Shown: positions 26,517 to 33,788 of the stretch, one piece after another
How positions within the stretch are numbered: position 1 is the stretch's first letter
Layout of the letters: every line of letters begins with the position of its first letter
From: Thermoleophilia bacterium
Lineage (GTDB): Bacteria; Actinomycetota; Thermoleophilia; Miltoncostaeales; Miltoncostaeaceae
Assembly (NCBI GenBank): GCA_020848615.1
Contig: JADLHW010000086.1
Coordinates: forward strand, 1 to 64,000
DNA: 64,000 bases
Direction of reading: 5' to 3'
Notes under the pieces: generated by a model
The model's input: only the letters and a program-made list of their open reading frames with translations
Databases searched by the model: none
Told to the model about the DNA's origin: nothing
Made by a program: the position numbers and the translations under genes

Positions 26517-27442
26517 AGGCCCGCTCCGAAGGCCCATGCGACGGCGCCCAGCAGCGTGAGCACCGCACCGGAGGCCAGAAGGCGCGGGGCGCGGCCCAGG
26601 CGCATCTTCGCCTGGGAGGACTCGGCGAGGGCCGTCGCCGCGGCCAGGACCGGCAGCCAGGCGACGGTGACCACGGCACCGGCCGCGGCGCCCGACGGGT
26701 GCGGCAGGAACACCCCCGCCGCGAGGCCCATCACGATCCAGTGCCGCGCGCCGGCCACCCAGGTGAGCATCGCCAGGTCCCGGCCGGCGTACTCCAGCAG
26801 CGGGCCCTCGTGGATCATCGTGAGCTCGAGGTGGGTGTCGGGGTTGTCGATGGGCTGCCGGCCGGTCTCCACCAGCACCACCAGGGCCACGGCCAGCAGC
26901 CCCGCCCAGTGGGCCGGGGTGCGCCAGGTCTCCGCCTGCGCGGCGGCCGCCCACAGCCCGCGCAGGTCGGTGGTGCCCGCCGGCAGCGCCGCGACGAGCA
27001 GGGTGCCGAGCAGCAGCGCCTCCCCGGACACCGCGTAGGCGAGGTCGCGGGCGGCGCCCATCATCCCGAACGCGGCCGAGGTGTCCCATGCCGAGACGGC
27101 ACCGGCCATGCGGGCGGTCGCCAGCAGGCCCACGACCAGCAGGGCGTCGGCGCCCAGGAACGGCCACCGCGGGGCGTCGGCGCCCAGCGGCACCATCAGC
27201 ACCGCCGCCGCGGTCACGGCGGCGATCACGGCGGGCGCCGTGCGGTAGGCGGCGCCGGTTCCCTCCGGGTCCACCACCGACCGCCGCCACAGGCGCCGCA
27301 GGTCGCGGTAGGGCTGCAGCGGGTCCGCGCCGCGCCGGCCCTGCAGCCGGGCCTTCGCGGTCTGCACCAGCCCGGCGAGCCCGGGTCCGGCGGCCAGGGC
27401 CAGCACCGACAGGGCGCCCAGGACGGCGGCGGTGCCGGTCAC
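26513..27442 (-). CDS. Hydrogenase-4 component C/D-like (NuoH/HycD family) membrane subunit
   Basis: 309 residues from a GTG at 27442 that overlaps the preceding stop by four bases. It is a NuoH/ND1-type protein with eight membrane helices. The cytoplasmic loops are characteristic: ARLQGRRGADPLQPYRDLRR near the start and LVETGRQPIDNPDTHLELT followed by MIHEGPLLEYAGRDLAML, where the acidic and Arg residues line the quinone-like or proton-coupling cavity. It anchors the hydrophilic arm to the membrane. The equivalent mycobacterial gene is hycD (Rv0084). Confidence 0.9.
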   Translation of the reverse strand: MTGTAAVLGALSVLALAAGPGLAGLVQTAKARLQGRRGADPLQPYRDLRRLWRRSVVDPEGTGAAYRTAPAVIAAVTAAAVLMVPLGADAPRWPFLGADALLVVGLLATARMAGAVSAWDTSAAFGMMGAARDLAYAVSGEALLLGTLLVAALPAGTTDLRGLWAAAAQAETWRTPAHWAGLLAVALVVLVETGRQPIDNPDTHLELTMIHEGPLLEYAGRDLAMLTWVAGARHWIVMGLAAGVFLPHPSGAAAGAVVTVAWLPVLAAATALAESSQAKMRLGRAPRLLASGAVLTLLGAVAWAFGAGL

Positions 27443-29370
27443 GACAGCCACCCCGCGCGCAACAGGGCGAGGCACACGACGACCATGGCCCCCAGCCAGG
27501 CGATGTACGCCCGCAGGGACCCGGACTGCAGACGCCGGGCGTGCGCGGCGGCGGCCAGGGCGAGGCGTCGGGCCGGGTCGTACATGAAGCGGTCCACCAG
27601 GTCGGGCACCCGGCCGGTGGAGGTCACGCGGTGCACCAGGCCGCCCCGCCGCTCCACCTCGACGTCGCGCTCGGACCGCAGCAGCCCGTCCACCGCGATG
27701 CGGAAGCTCTTGGTGAACCCGGCGCCCGTGTACGGCGCCCGGGCGAGCTCCGGCTGCCCGCACAGCCAGATGGGCGCGCGGGCCGCGCTGCGTCCCCGCA
27801 CGCGCGTGAGCAGGAACGCGGCCGCGGCCAGGACCGCGAGCGTCCAGGCCGGCGCGAGCCCGCCGGTGGCCGGCACGTCCAGCAGGTCCGGTCCGTCGTC
27901 GCCGATGCCTCCGGGCACCATGCTCGCCAGGCCGGGCAGGATCCATCCCGCGGCGAGCACCAGCCCGGCGAGGGCGGCCAGCGCGAGCGCCCCGGCGGCA
28001 CGCATGGGGCCGGGCGCCTCCACCGCCGCCGCGGCCGCCGCGGTGCGCGGCGGGCCCAGCAGCACGAGCCCCAGCATCTTCGCCACCGTGAGGGCGGCCA
28101 GCCCCGCCGCCACCGCCAGGAGCAGAACGGTGCCGCCGGCCACGACCCCGGCCACCGGATCGTCGATGCGCGCCGCCCCGAACGCGCCCTGCAGCACCGC
28201 CCACTCCGACACGAAGCCCGCGGTGGGCGGCAGGGCGGCCAGGCTCACCCCGGCCACGCCGACGACCCCCGCCGTCAGCGGCATGCGCCCGGACAGGCCG
28301 CCCAGGCGTCCCAGGTCCAGCGTCCCCGCGGCGCCCTGCACGGCCCCCGCGGCGATGAACAGGCCGCCCTTGGCCGCCGCGTGGGTGAGCAGATGCAGCA
28401 TGGCGGCGCCGAACGCGAGGGCCGCGGGGCTCCCGGCACCCTCGCCGTGGAGCCACAGGGACGCGCCCAGTGCGGCGGCCGCCACCCCCATGTTCTCGAT
28501 CGTCGAGTGCGCGAGCAGGAGCTTGAGCTCCGGCTGCATCGCGGCGTAGACGATGCCGGTGACCGCGGTCACCGCGCCCACCGTCATCAGCGCCGGCCCG
28601 GCCCAGGCGGGGGCGAGCATCCACTGGAACAGCACCCGCACCAGGCCGTACAGGGCGACGGCGACCATGGCCCCGGACATCACCGCCGACAGGGGGCCGG
28701 GCGCGACCGGGTGGGCGCGCGGCAGCCAGGCGTGCAGGGGCCCAAGGCCGGCCTTGGTCCCGAACCCCACGATGGCGGCGGCCGCCGCGAACCCCGCGGT
28801 CGCGCCGCCGGGGCCCAGCGGGGGGCCGCCGATGGCGCCACGCTCGGCCAGCACCAGGATCGCCGCCCACACCCCCGCGCCGCCGATGTGGGTGATGGCC
28901 AGGTACTCGAACATGGCCCGCCGGACCGGCGGCGAGGCGTCGGCGACCAGCGACGCCACCGCGGGCAGCAGCGTCATGAGCTCCCAGCAGGCCAGCAGGG
29001 CGCTGGCGTCACGCGCGGTGACCACCCCGGCGAGGGCGAGCACGAAGCAGCCGAACAGGCTCGCGACCGCCCCGGGACGGGCGACGTGGCGCAGGTACGC
29101 GATGCACGCCAGCGCGGCGGGCAACGCGACCCCGGCGATCAGCGCGAGCATCGTGCCGGTGAGCCGGTCGGCGCCGAACGCCGGGGAGATCGCCGGGCTG
29201 AAGGCCGCCCCCGCCGTCTCGCCGCCGATCGCGATCCCGGCGCCACCCACGCCCACCGCGGCGATGCCCGTGGCCTGCACGACGAGCCCGGCCGCCAGCA
29301 GCGGCCGCCGCAGCGGCAGCAGCGCCCCGATCACGATCAGGGCGACGCCGGCGAGGACGAGCTCAGCCAC
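27439..29370 (-). CDS. Hydrogenase-4 component B-like membrane subunit (HyfB family)
   Basis: 643 residues from a GTG at 29370, five bases after the ArsR stop. It is an ND5/NuoL-like antiporter protein with about 14-16 membrane helices. The conserved motifs GFGTKAGLGPLHAWLPRAHP and LAHSTIENMGVAAAALG are intact, as is HLLTHAAAKGGLFIAAGAVQ. A long cytoplasmic region near residues 530-600 (RSAARAPIWLCGQPELARAP and the VDRFMYDPARRLAL segment) precedes the last helix, as in HyfB/HycC. It corresponds to mycobacterial Rv0083. It is the first structural gene of the operon. Confidence 0.9.
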   Translation of the reverse strand: MAELVLAGVALIVIGALLPLRRPLLAAGLVVQATGIAAVGVGGAGIAIGGETAGAAFSPAISPAFGADRLTGTMLALIAGVALPAALACIAYLRHVARPGAVASLFGCFVLALAGVVTARDASALLACWELMTLLPAVASLVADASPPVRRAMFEYLAITHIGGAGVWAAILVLAERGAIGGPPLGPGGATAGFAAAAAIVGFGTKAGLGPLHAWLPRAHPVAPGPLSAVMSGAMVAVALYGLVRVLFQWMLAPAWAGPALMTVGAVTAVTGIVYAAMQPELKLLLAHSTIENMGVAAAALGASLWLHGEGAGSPAALAFGAAMLHLLTHAAAKGGLFIAAGAVQGAAGTLDLGRLGGLSGRMPLTAGVVGVAGVSLAALPPTAGFVSEWAVLQGAFGAARIDDPVAGVVAGGTVLLLAVAAGLAALTVAKMLGLVLLGPPRTAAAAAAVEAPGPMRAAGALALAALAGLVLAAGWILPGLASMVPGGIGDDGPDLLDVPATGGLAPAWTLAVLAAAAFLLTRVRGRSAARAPIWLCGQPELARAPYTGAGFTKSFRIAVDGLLRSERDVEVERRGGLVHRVTSTGRVPDLVDRFMYDPARRLALAAAAHARRLQSGSLRAYIAWLGAMVVVCLALLRAGWLS

Positions 29371-29375
29371 GCGGC

Positions 29376-29912
29376 TCAGGCGTCGGCGTCACCGGGCGCG
29401 CCGGCCCCATCGGCCCCGTCGGCCACCAGCGATCCGGCGAGTTCCTCCAGCAGCGCCTGTTGCCGGCCGAGGGAGGCCGCGAGGAAGTCCCGTCCGGCGG
29501 CCAGCAGGCCGAACACGGCGGGGTCGGCGGCGGTGTAGTAGACGCTGGTGCCCTGGCGGCGGGACACCACCAGCCCGTGCTTGCGCAGCGCCGCCAGGTG
29601 CTGGGAGGTGCCGCTGGAGTCGAGCCCCAGCGCGCCCTGCAGGCTGCCCACCGAGCGCTCCCCGTCGCGCAGCAGCTCCAGGATCCGCACCCGCACGGGG
29701 TGGCCGAGCACGCGGAAGAGCTCCGCCTTGGCCTCGTACAGGGGGGTCGTGCCCTGGGTGTCGATGACGCGCGGCTCCGATCTCCCGTCACGGCCCCGGT
29801 CAGGGCCGGGGACCGCGCGGGGACTGCTCCAGGGGCGTCGCGCGTCGCCGGGATTCGAGTACCGGCGGGACGTGCGTCGCACGGGCCTCAGGGACGTGAG
29901 GCCCGTGGCCAC
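29376..29912 (-). CDS. ArsR-family regulator leading the hydrogenase-like operon (Rv0081-like)
   Basis: Up to 178 residues; the conserved part begins at TPLYEAKAELFRVLGHPVR and is followed by the winged helix (VGSLQGALGL, then SGTSQHLAALRKHGLVVSRR, and the wing TSVYYTAADP). The C-terminal 45 residues are helical and probably dimerise. No metal-binding Cys pair is seen in the recognition helix, so it is not a classical arsenic sensor. The first 48 residues are Arg/Pro-rich and unlike the family, so the true start may be later, but no ATG or GTG lies just before the conserved part. Candidate GTG starts are at 29912 and 29882. It is like mycobacterial Rv0081 in sequence pattern and in lying directly upstream of the hydrogenase genes, which it probably autoregulates. 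Confidence 0.85.
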   Translation of the reverse strand: MATGLTSLRPVRRTSRRYSNPGDARRPWSSPRAVPGPDRGRDGRSEPRVIDTQGTTPLYEAKAELFRVLGHPVRVRILELLRDGERSVGSLQGALGLDSSGTSQHLAALRKHGLVVSRRQGTSVYYTAADPAVFGLLAAGRDFLAASLGRQQALLEELAGSLVADGADGAGAPGDADA

Positions 29913-29946
29913 TCAACCGCATCAGGGCGAAGAATGCAACCCACGA

Positions 29947-29966
29947 ATCTTCGATGATTTGAAGAT
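29947..29966. promoter_or_regulatory. Inverted repeat, ArsR operator candidate
   Basis: ATCTTC (29947-29952) and GAAGAT (29961-29966) are perfect inverted arms eight bases apart in the only AT-rich stretch of this region, between the ArsR start and the divergent DUF3817 gene. ArsR/SmtB proteins bind imperfect inverted repeats of this kind, so it is a good candidate operator for the whole operon. Confidence 0.5.
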
Positions 29967-30041
29967 AATCCGGGCCTCGTGACCCGAGACCCGCGAGACT
30001 CGGTCGTCCGTCCGCACGCGACACGAGGACCGAGACCCCTG

Positions 30042-30383
30042 ATGACTCCCCCTCCCATCGGCCGCGCCTACGTGTTCAGCGCCCTCGTCGAGGCCGGCAC
30101 GTGGCTCGGCCTGCTCGTCGGCATGTTCCTGAAGTACGTCACCGACACCACGGAGGCCGGCGTCCAGGTCTTCGGCGCCCTCCACGGCGTCGCGTTCCTG
30201 GCGTACGCCGCCATCACGGTCACCGCCGCCGTCCGGCTCCGCTGGCGCCCATGGGTCACCGTGGTCGCGCTGCTGGCGTCCATTCCGCCGTTCACCACGA
30301 TCCCGGCCGAGCGTTGGATCACCCGCCGGGGTGATCTCGCCGACCGCCCGGTGCGCGGTGACCTGTCCGGTGCCGAGGCCTGA
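30042..30383 (+). CDS. DUF3817 family integral membrane protein
   Basis: 113 residues from the ATG at 30042. Three membrane helices: RAYVFSALVEAGTWLGLLVG, an internal one around GALHGVAFLAYAAITVTAAV, and WVTVVALLASIPPFTTIPAE. The E-A-x-x-x-L and HGxxF signatures and the final F-x-x-E-R segment are typical of DUF3817 proteins, which average about 100 residues in actinobacteria. No function is established. It is divergent from the ArsR gene. Confidence 0.8.
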   Translation: MTPPPIGRAYVFSALVEAGTWLGLLVGMFLKYVTDTTEAGVQVFGALHGVAFLAYAAITVTAAVRLRWRPWVTVVALLASIPPFTTIPAERWITRRGDLADRPVRGDLSGAEA

Positions 30384-30469
30384 GGGGCGAGGGCCGTGCG
30401 ATGAGCGGCGGCGCCGGGAACCGTCATACGATCGACCCCATCCCGTCGCATCGACCGGAGGATGCCCAC

Positions 30470-30727
30470 ATGTGCCGGAACATCACCATCCTGCGCGGGC
30501 TGGAGCCCGCCGCGACCGCCGAGGAGATCGAGGCGGCCGCCACGCAGTACGTCCGCAAGGTGAGCGGCGTCGCACGCCCGAGCGCGGCCACCGCCGACGC
30601 CTTCGAGCGGGCGGTCCGCGCGATCACGGCGGTCACGACCGACCTGCTCGCCGAGCTGCCGGCGCGACGCAACCCGCCGCGCACGGTGCCGCCGCTGCGC
30701 CGCCTGAACCGTCCGCTCAGCGCGTAG
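30470..30727 (+). CDS. DUF2277 family protein
   Basis: 85 residues from the ATG at 30470, with a strong GGAGG site. The start MCRNITILRGLEPAATAEEI and the later ARPSAATADAFERAVRAITA segment, and the tail RRNPPRTVPPLRRLNRP, are the signature of DUF2277. It is soluble and mostly helical. The conserved Met-Cys-Arg-Asn at the very N-terminus is notable, as it may become an exposed cysteine after methionine removal. Its role is unknown. It precedes nucS by 72 bases. Confidence 0.85.
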   Translation: MCRNITILRGLEPAATAEEIEAAATQYVRKVSGVARPSAATADAFERAVRAITAVTTDLLAELPARRNPPRTVPPLRRLNRPLSA

Positions 30728-30799
30728 CGCAGGGAGGGGCGACGGCCGTCACGCGCGGGGGGTAGCATCGGGCCGCGCCCGTCCGGAGGTCCGCCCCCT

Positions 30800-31471
30800 C
30801 TGCGTCTCATCGTCGCCCACTGTGAGGTCCACTACCGCGGCCGCGTGTCGTCGGTGCTGCCGCCCGCCGTCCGCCTGCTCATGTGCAAGTCGGACGGGTC
30901 GGTGATGGTGCACTCCGACGCGGGCGGCTACAAGCCGCAGAACTGGATGACGCCGCCGACGCGCATCGAGGAGTCCGCGGAGCTGATCGTCGTGGAGAAG
31001 GGCTCCGGGGCGCGGCTGGAGCGCCTGGAGATCCACATCGCCCGCATCCTGTCCGACGTCACGCACGACATGGACGAGGGCCCGCGGCTGGAGAAGGACG
31101 GGGTGGAGCGCGACCTGCAGGAGGCGCTCGCCGACGCCCCGCACGCCCTGGGCGACGGGCTGCGGCTGGTGCGCCGCGAGTACCCCACCCCGATCGGCCC
31201 GGTCGACCTCATGTGCTGCGACGACGACGGGTACCTGGTCGTCGAGGTCAAGCGCGTCGGCACGATCGACGCGGTGGAGCAGCTCACCCGGTACCTGGAG
31301 TACATCCGGGGGGAACGCGGCCTCGAGACGTGCCGGGGGATGCTGGTCGCCGAGACGATGAAGCCGCAGGCCCGCACGCTCGCGCGGTCCCGCGGAATCA
31401 CCACGTGCACCGTGGACCTGGCGGAGCTGCGCGGCCTGCGCGAGCCGGAGCTCACCCTGTTCGCGCCCTGA
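30800..31471 (+). CDS. nucS: Endonuclease NucS (mismatch-specific, EndoMS)
   Basis: 223 residues if a CTG at 30800 is the start; the N-terminus then reads RLIVAHCEVHYRGR, matching the family start (RLVIA-C-VDY-GR). A GTG at 30845 would remove the first 15 residues of the DNA-binding domain. A GGAGG at 30785-30789 is correctly spaced for the CTG. The N-terminal beta-barrel carries SDGSVMVHSDAGGYKPQNWM, and the nuclease domain has Asp136 (GPVDLM), Glu149 and Lys151 (VVEVKR) and Gln161 (VEQLTRYLE). The C-terminal ELTLFAP resembles a beta-clamp binding tail. NucS cuts both strands at mismatches in non-canonical mismatch repair of actinobacteria that lack MutS/MutL. Confidence 0.92.
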   Translation: MRLIVAHCEVHYRGRVSSVLPPAVRLLMCKSDGSVMVHSDAGGYKPQNWMTPPTRIEESAELIVVEKGSGARLERLEIHIARILSDVTHDMDEGPRLEKDGVERDLQEALADAPHALGDGLRLVRREYPTPIGPVDLMCCDDDGYLVVEVKRVGTIDAVEQLTRYLEYIRGERGLETCRGMLVAETMKPQARTLARSRGITTCTVDLAELRGLREPELTLFAP

Positions 31472-31485
31472 CCGCCTCGGGCGGT

Positions 31486-31505
31486 TGCCGGCAGGAACGC
31501 CGGCA
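31486..31505. terminator. Hairpin after nucS
   Basis: TGCCGGC (31486-31492) pairs with GCCGGCA (31499-31505) around a 6-base loop, 14 bases downstream of the nucS stop. Confidence 0.5.
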
Positions 31506-31693
31506 GCAGGAACCCCGGCGCGGCACGGCGGATCATCGCTCGCTGCGGCGAACAAACGCTCCCTTAACCAACCGTAAGCCGAATTCGCGTTGATCGCGCG
31601 CCCTCCCCGTCCCAGGCTGTCCGCGAAGGACCGCACACGGCGCGCGCGCTTCCTCGTTACTGACGTCGCATCGTCTGACAGGGAGGTTGGGAC

Positions 31694-32050
31694 GTGGGCT
31701 TCGGGATCATCTGGAGCAGGTGCACCGCGCCGGAGATGTGCCGGTGCCGCACCTGCGGCCGCCACGACCGCCACTGGGACCACTGGACCGTCCCCTCGCT
31801 GGCGGAGCAGGTCATCGCCGACCTCGGCCGTCCGCCGCACGGGCCCGGGTCGCCGACGCCGTGCCTGAGCGTGCAGGAGGAGATCGGGCTGCGTGACGCG
31901 CTCATCGCACGGCTGGGTCAGCTGGTGCGGGACGGCGTGGTCGTCGCCTGCCCGTGGCGGGTCGGGGCGGAGGTGCTCGCGATCATGACCCCGCCCGCCG
32001 CGGACGGGCGCGCGGACGCCGGCGGTCCCCTGCTGGCCCCGTACGCATGA
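31694..32050 (+). CDS. Small Cys/His-containing protein
   Basis: 118 residues from a GTG at 31694, with a well-placed GGGAGG. Residues 9-30 hold a compact CTAPEMCRCRTCGRHDRHWDH cluster (four Cys, three His) that could bind zinc or iron-sulfur. The middle is helical (LAEQVIADLGRP, VQEEIGLRDALIARLGQLVR) and the end is Pro/Gly-rich. There is no signal peptide or membrane span. I do not recognise the family. It is monocistronic, between nucS and a convergent peptidase gene. Confidence 0.6.
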   Translation: MGFGIIWSRCTAPEMCRCRTCGRHDRHWDHWTVPSLAEQVIADLGRPPHGPGSPTPCLSVQEEIGLRDALIARLGQLVRDGVVVACPWRVGAEVLAIMTPPAADGRADAGGPLLAPYA

Positions 32051-32056
32051 CCGTGC

Positions 32057-32091
32057 GGCGGGTGGCCCGGCCTCGGCCGCGGCCACCCGCC
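32057..32091. terminator. Bidirectional hairpin terminator
   Basis: GGCGGGTGGCC (32057-32067) pairs with GGCCACCCGCC (32081-32091), and the enclosed CGGCC/GGCCG extends the stem. It lies between convergent genes. Confidence 0.65.
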
Positions 32092-32096
32092 GGGCG

Positions 32097-33686
32097 TCAC
32101 CGCAACAGGCGGGAGCCCGCGCCGTGCAGGCGCACCCGCGACGCGGCGGCCCGCAGGCGCCGCGACGCGGCCACCGGGGCGGCCTCCACCTGGAACGCCG
32201 GCGGCGTCGCCTGCTGGGGGCACACGATCCCGGACGCCGGCACGCGCAGTGACACCAGGTAGCGCTCCACGCGGAGGTCGACGCAGTTGCTGTTCCCGCC
32301 GTAGGCCGTGTGCCCGTCGCCCGACATGGTGAGCAGCGTGGCGTTCCCCAACTCGGCGGCCAGCGCGACCGACCCCTTGTACGGCGTCGCCGGGTCGGCG
32401 GTGGTGCCCACCACCAGCACCGGCGGCAGGTCCTTCGGGACGAACGGACCCGTGAAGCGATCCACCGGCGTCACCGGCCACCCGGCGGCGAGGTAGCTCG
32501 ACGGCCAGAACTGCCCGGGGCCGAACAGCGGCGACGCCTCCGCCCACGCCTCGCGCAGGTCGTCGTACGCGGCCAGGTCGGCGGGGTACTCCCGGTCGGC
32601 GGCGGTGATCGCGTTGAACGCGGCGCCCTCGTCGCCGTAGGTGCCGTCGTCGTTCCGGCCGATGGCGGCATCCGACAGGATCTGGACCACGGCCCCGTCG
32701 CCCAGGTCCGCCAGCTGCAGCGCGCCGGCCAGCAGCGGCCAGGTCTGGCGGGAGTACAGGGCGATGAGGCTCGCGTTGAGGACCTCGGCGGCCCGCACCG
32801 GGCGGGTGTCGAGCCCGGGGAGCGGGGCGGCGTCCGCGCGGCGCAGCAGGGCGGCGAAGGCGGCCTCGGGGGCGCCGTCGCCGAACTCGCACTCCAGGCG
32901 GCACCATGCGAGGAAGCGCTCCATGGCGCCCTGGAACCCGCGTGCCTGCCGCAGGTCGGTGAGCAGCGGCCGGGTGGCGTAGGCGGTGGGGTCCAGGCCC
33001 CCGTCGAGCACGAGCGCGCGCACGCGCTTGGGGAACAACGCGGCGTAGGTCGCGCCCAGGTACGTGCCGTACGAGAACCCCAGGTAGGTGAGCCGGGCGT
33101 CGCCGAGGGCGTCGCGCAGCAGGTCCATGTCGCGGGCCACGCTCGCGGTGGTGATGTGGCGCAGCAGGTCCCCCGAGTTCGCCCGGCAGGCGGCCTGGAA
33201 CACTCTTGCGCGGGCGACGATGGCGTCGCGTTCGCCGGCCCCGGGGAAGGCGGTCGCGACGCTGTTGGCGGCCTCCTGGCCGGCGTCATCGAGGCACACC
33301 ACGGTGCGGGACGCGCCGGTGCCGCGCGGGTCGAACCCCACGATGTCGAAGCGGCGGTTGAGGGTCGCGAACAGCGTGGTGCCGGCATCCCGCACGAAGT
33401 CCACCCCGGAGCCGCCGGGGCCGCCCGGGTTCACCACCAGCGACCCGATGCGGGCGGCCGGGTCCGATGCGGGCAGCCGGATGACCGCGACGTCGAGGGT
33501 CCCGGCCTCCGCCGCGGTGCGGTCGAGGGGCACCGGCAGCGTCGCGCACTCGAAGGGCCCGTCGCACGGGGTCCACGACAGCGGGGCGGCGGCGGCCGTC
33601 CCTGCGGCGGCGGCCCACGCGGCCGAGGCGACGGCGAACGCCGCGATGCGGCGGCGCGGCGGACGGCGGGGGCCGGGACGTGACAT
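32097..33686 (-). CDS. Secreted alpha/beta hydrolase, tripeptidyl aminopeptidase-like
   Basis: 529 residues from the ATG at 33686, with GAGGAG upstream. A signal peptide covers about residues 1-34 (PPRRRIAAFAVASAAWAAAAG, then TAAAAP). The alpha/beta-hydrolase core shows VVNPGGPGGSGVDFV (oxyanion region), FDPRGTGAS and the nucleophile elbow YLGFSYGTYLG. The C-terminal TAP-like domain contains the catalytic Asp region (VVGTTADPATPYKGSV) and His (SGDGHTAYGG). These are the marks of the SlpD/SlpE and tripeptidyl aminopeptidase group that trim peptides from the N-terminus outside the cell. Several cysteines (DGPFEC, WCRLEC, NCVDL, GIVCP) probably form disulfides. Confidence 0.9.
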   Translation of the reverse strand: MSRPGPRRPPRRRIAAFAVASAAWAAAAGTAAAAPLSWTPCDGPFECATLPVPLDRTAAEAGTLDVAVIRLPASDPAARIGSLVVNPGGPGGSGVDFVRDAGTTLFATLNRRFDIVGFDPRGTGASRTVVCLDDAGQEAANSVATAFPGAGERDAIVARARVFQAACRANSGDLLRHITTASVARDMDLLRDALGDARLTYLGFSYGTYLGATYAALFPKRVRALVLDGGLDPTAYATRPLLTDLRQARGFQGAMERFLAWCRLECEFGDGAPEAAFAALLRRADAAPLPGLDTRPVRAAEVLNASLIALYSRQTWPLLAGALQLADLGDGAVVQILSDAAIGRNDDGTYGDEGAAFNAITAADREYPADLAAYDDLREAWAEASPLFGPGQFWPSSYLAAGWPVTPVDRFTGPFVPKDLPPVLVVGTTADPATPYKGSVALAAELGNATLLTMSGDGHTAYGGNSNCVDLRVERYLVSLRVPASGIVCPQQATPPAFQVEAAPVAASRRLRAAASRVRLHGAGSRLLR

Positions 33687-33788
33687 GCGCGCTCCTCGGG
33701 CGGGTGGGCCTGGCGGTGGACACGTTCTCCGGGGCGCCCGGCTCCCCTCCCGGGGCGCGCGCGACGGGGATCGTGAACCGGGCCCGAG

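Noticed and set aside
29800-30041. DosR-type box (as for mycobacterial Rv0081)
   Set aside because: No sequence near the ArsR gene matches the GGGACT-like palindrome of DosR sites.
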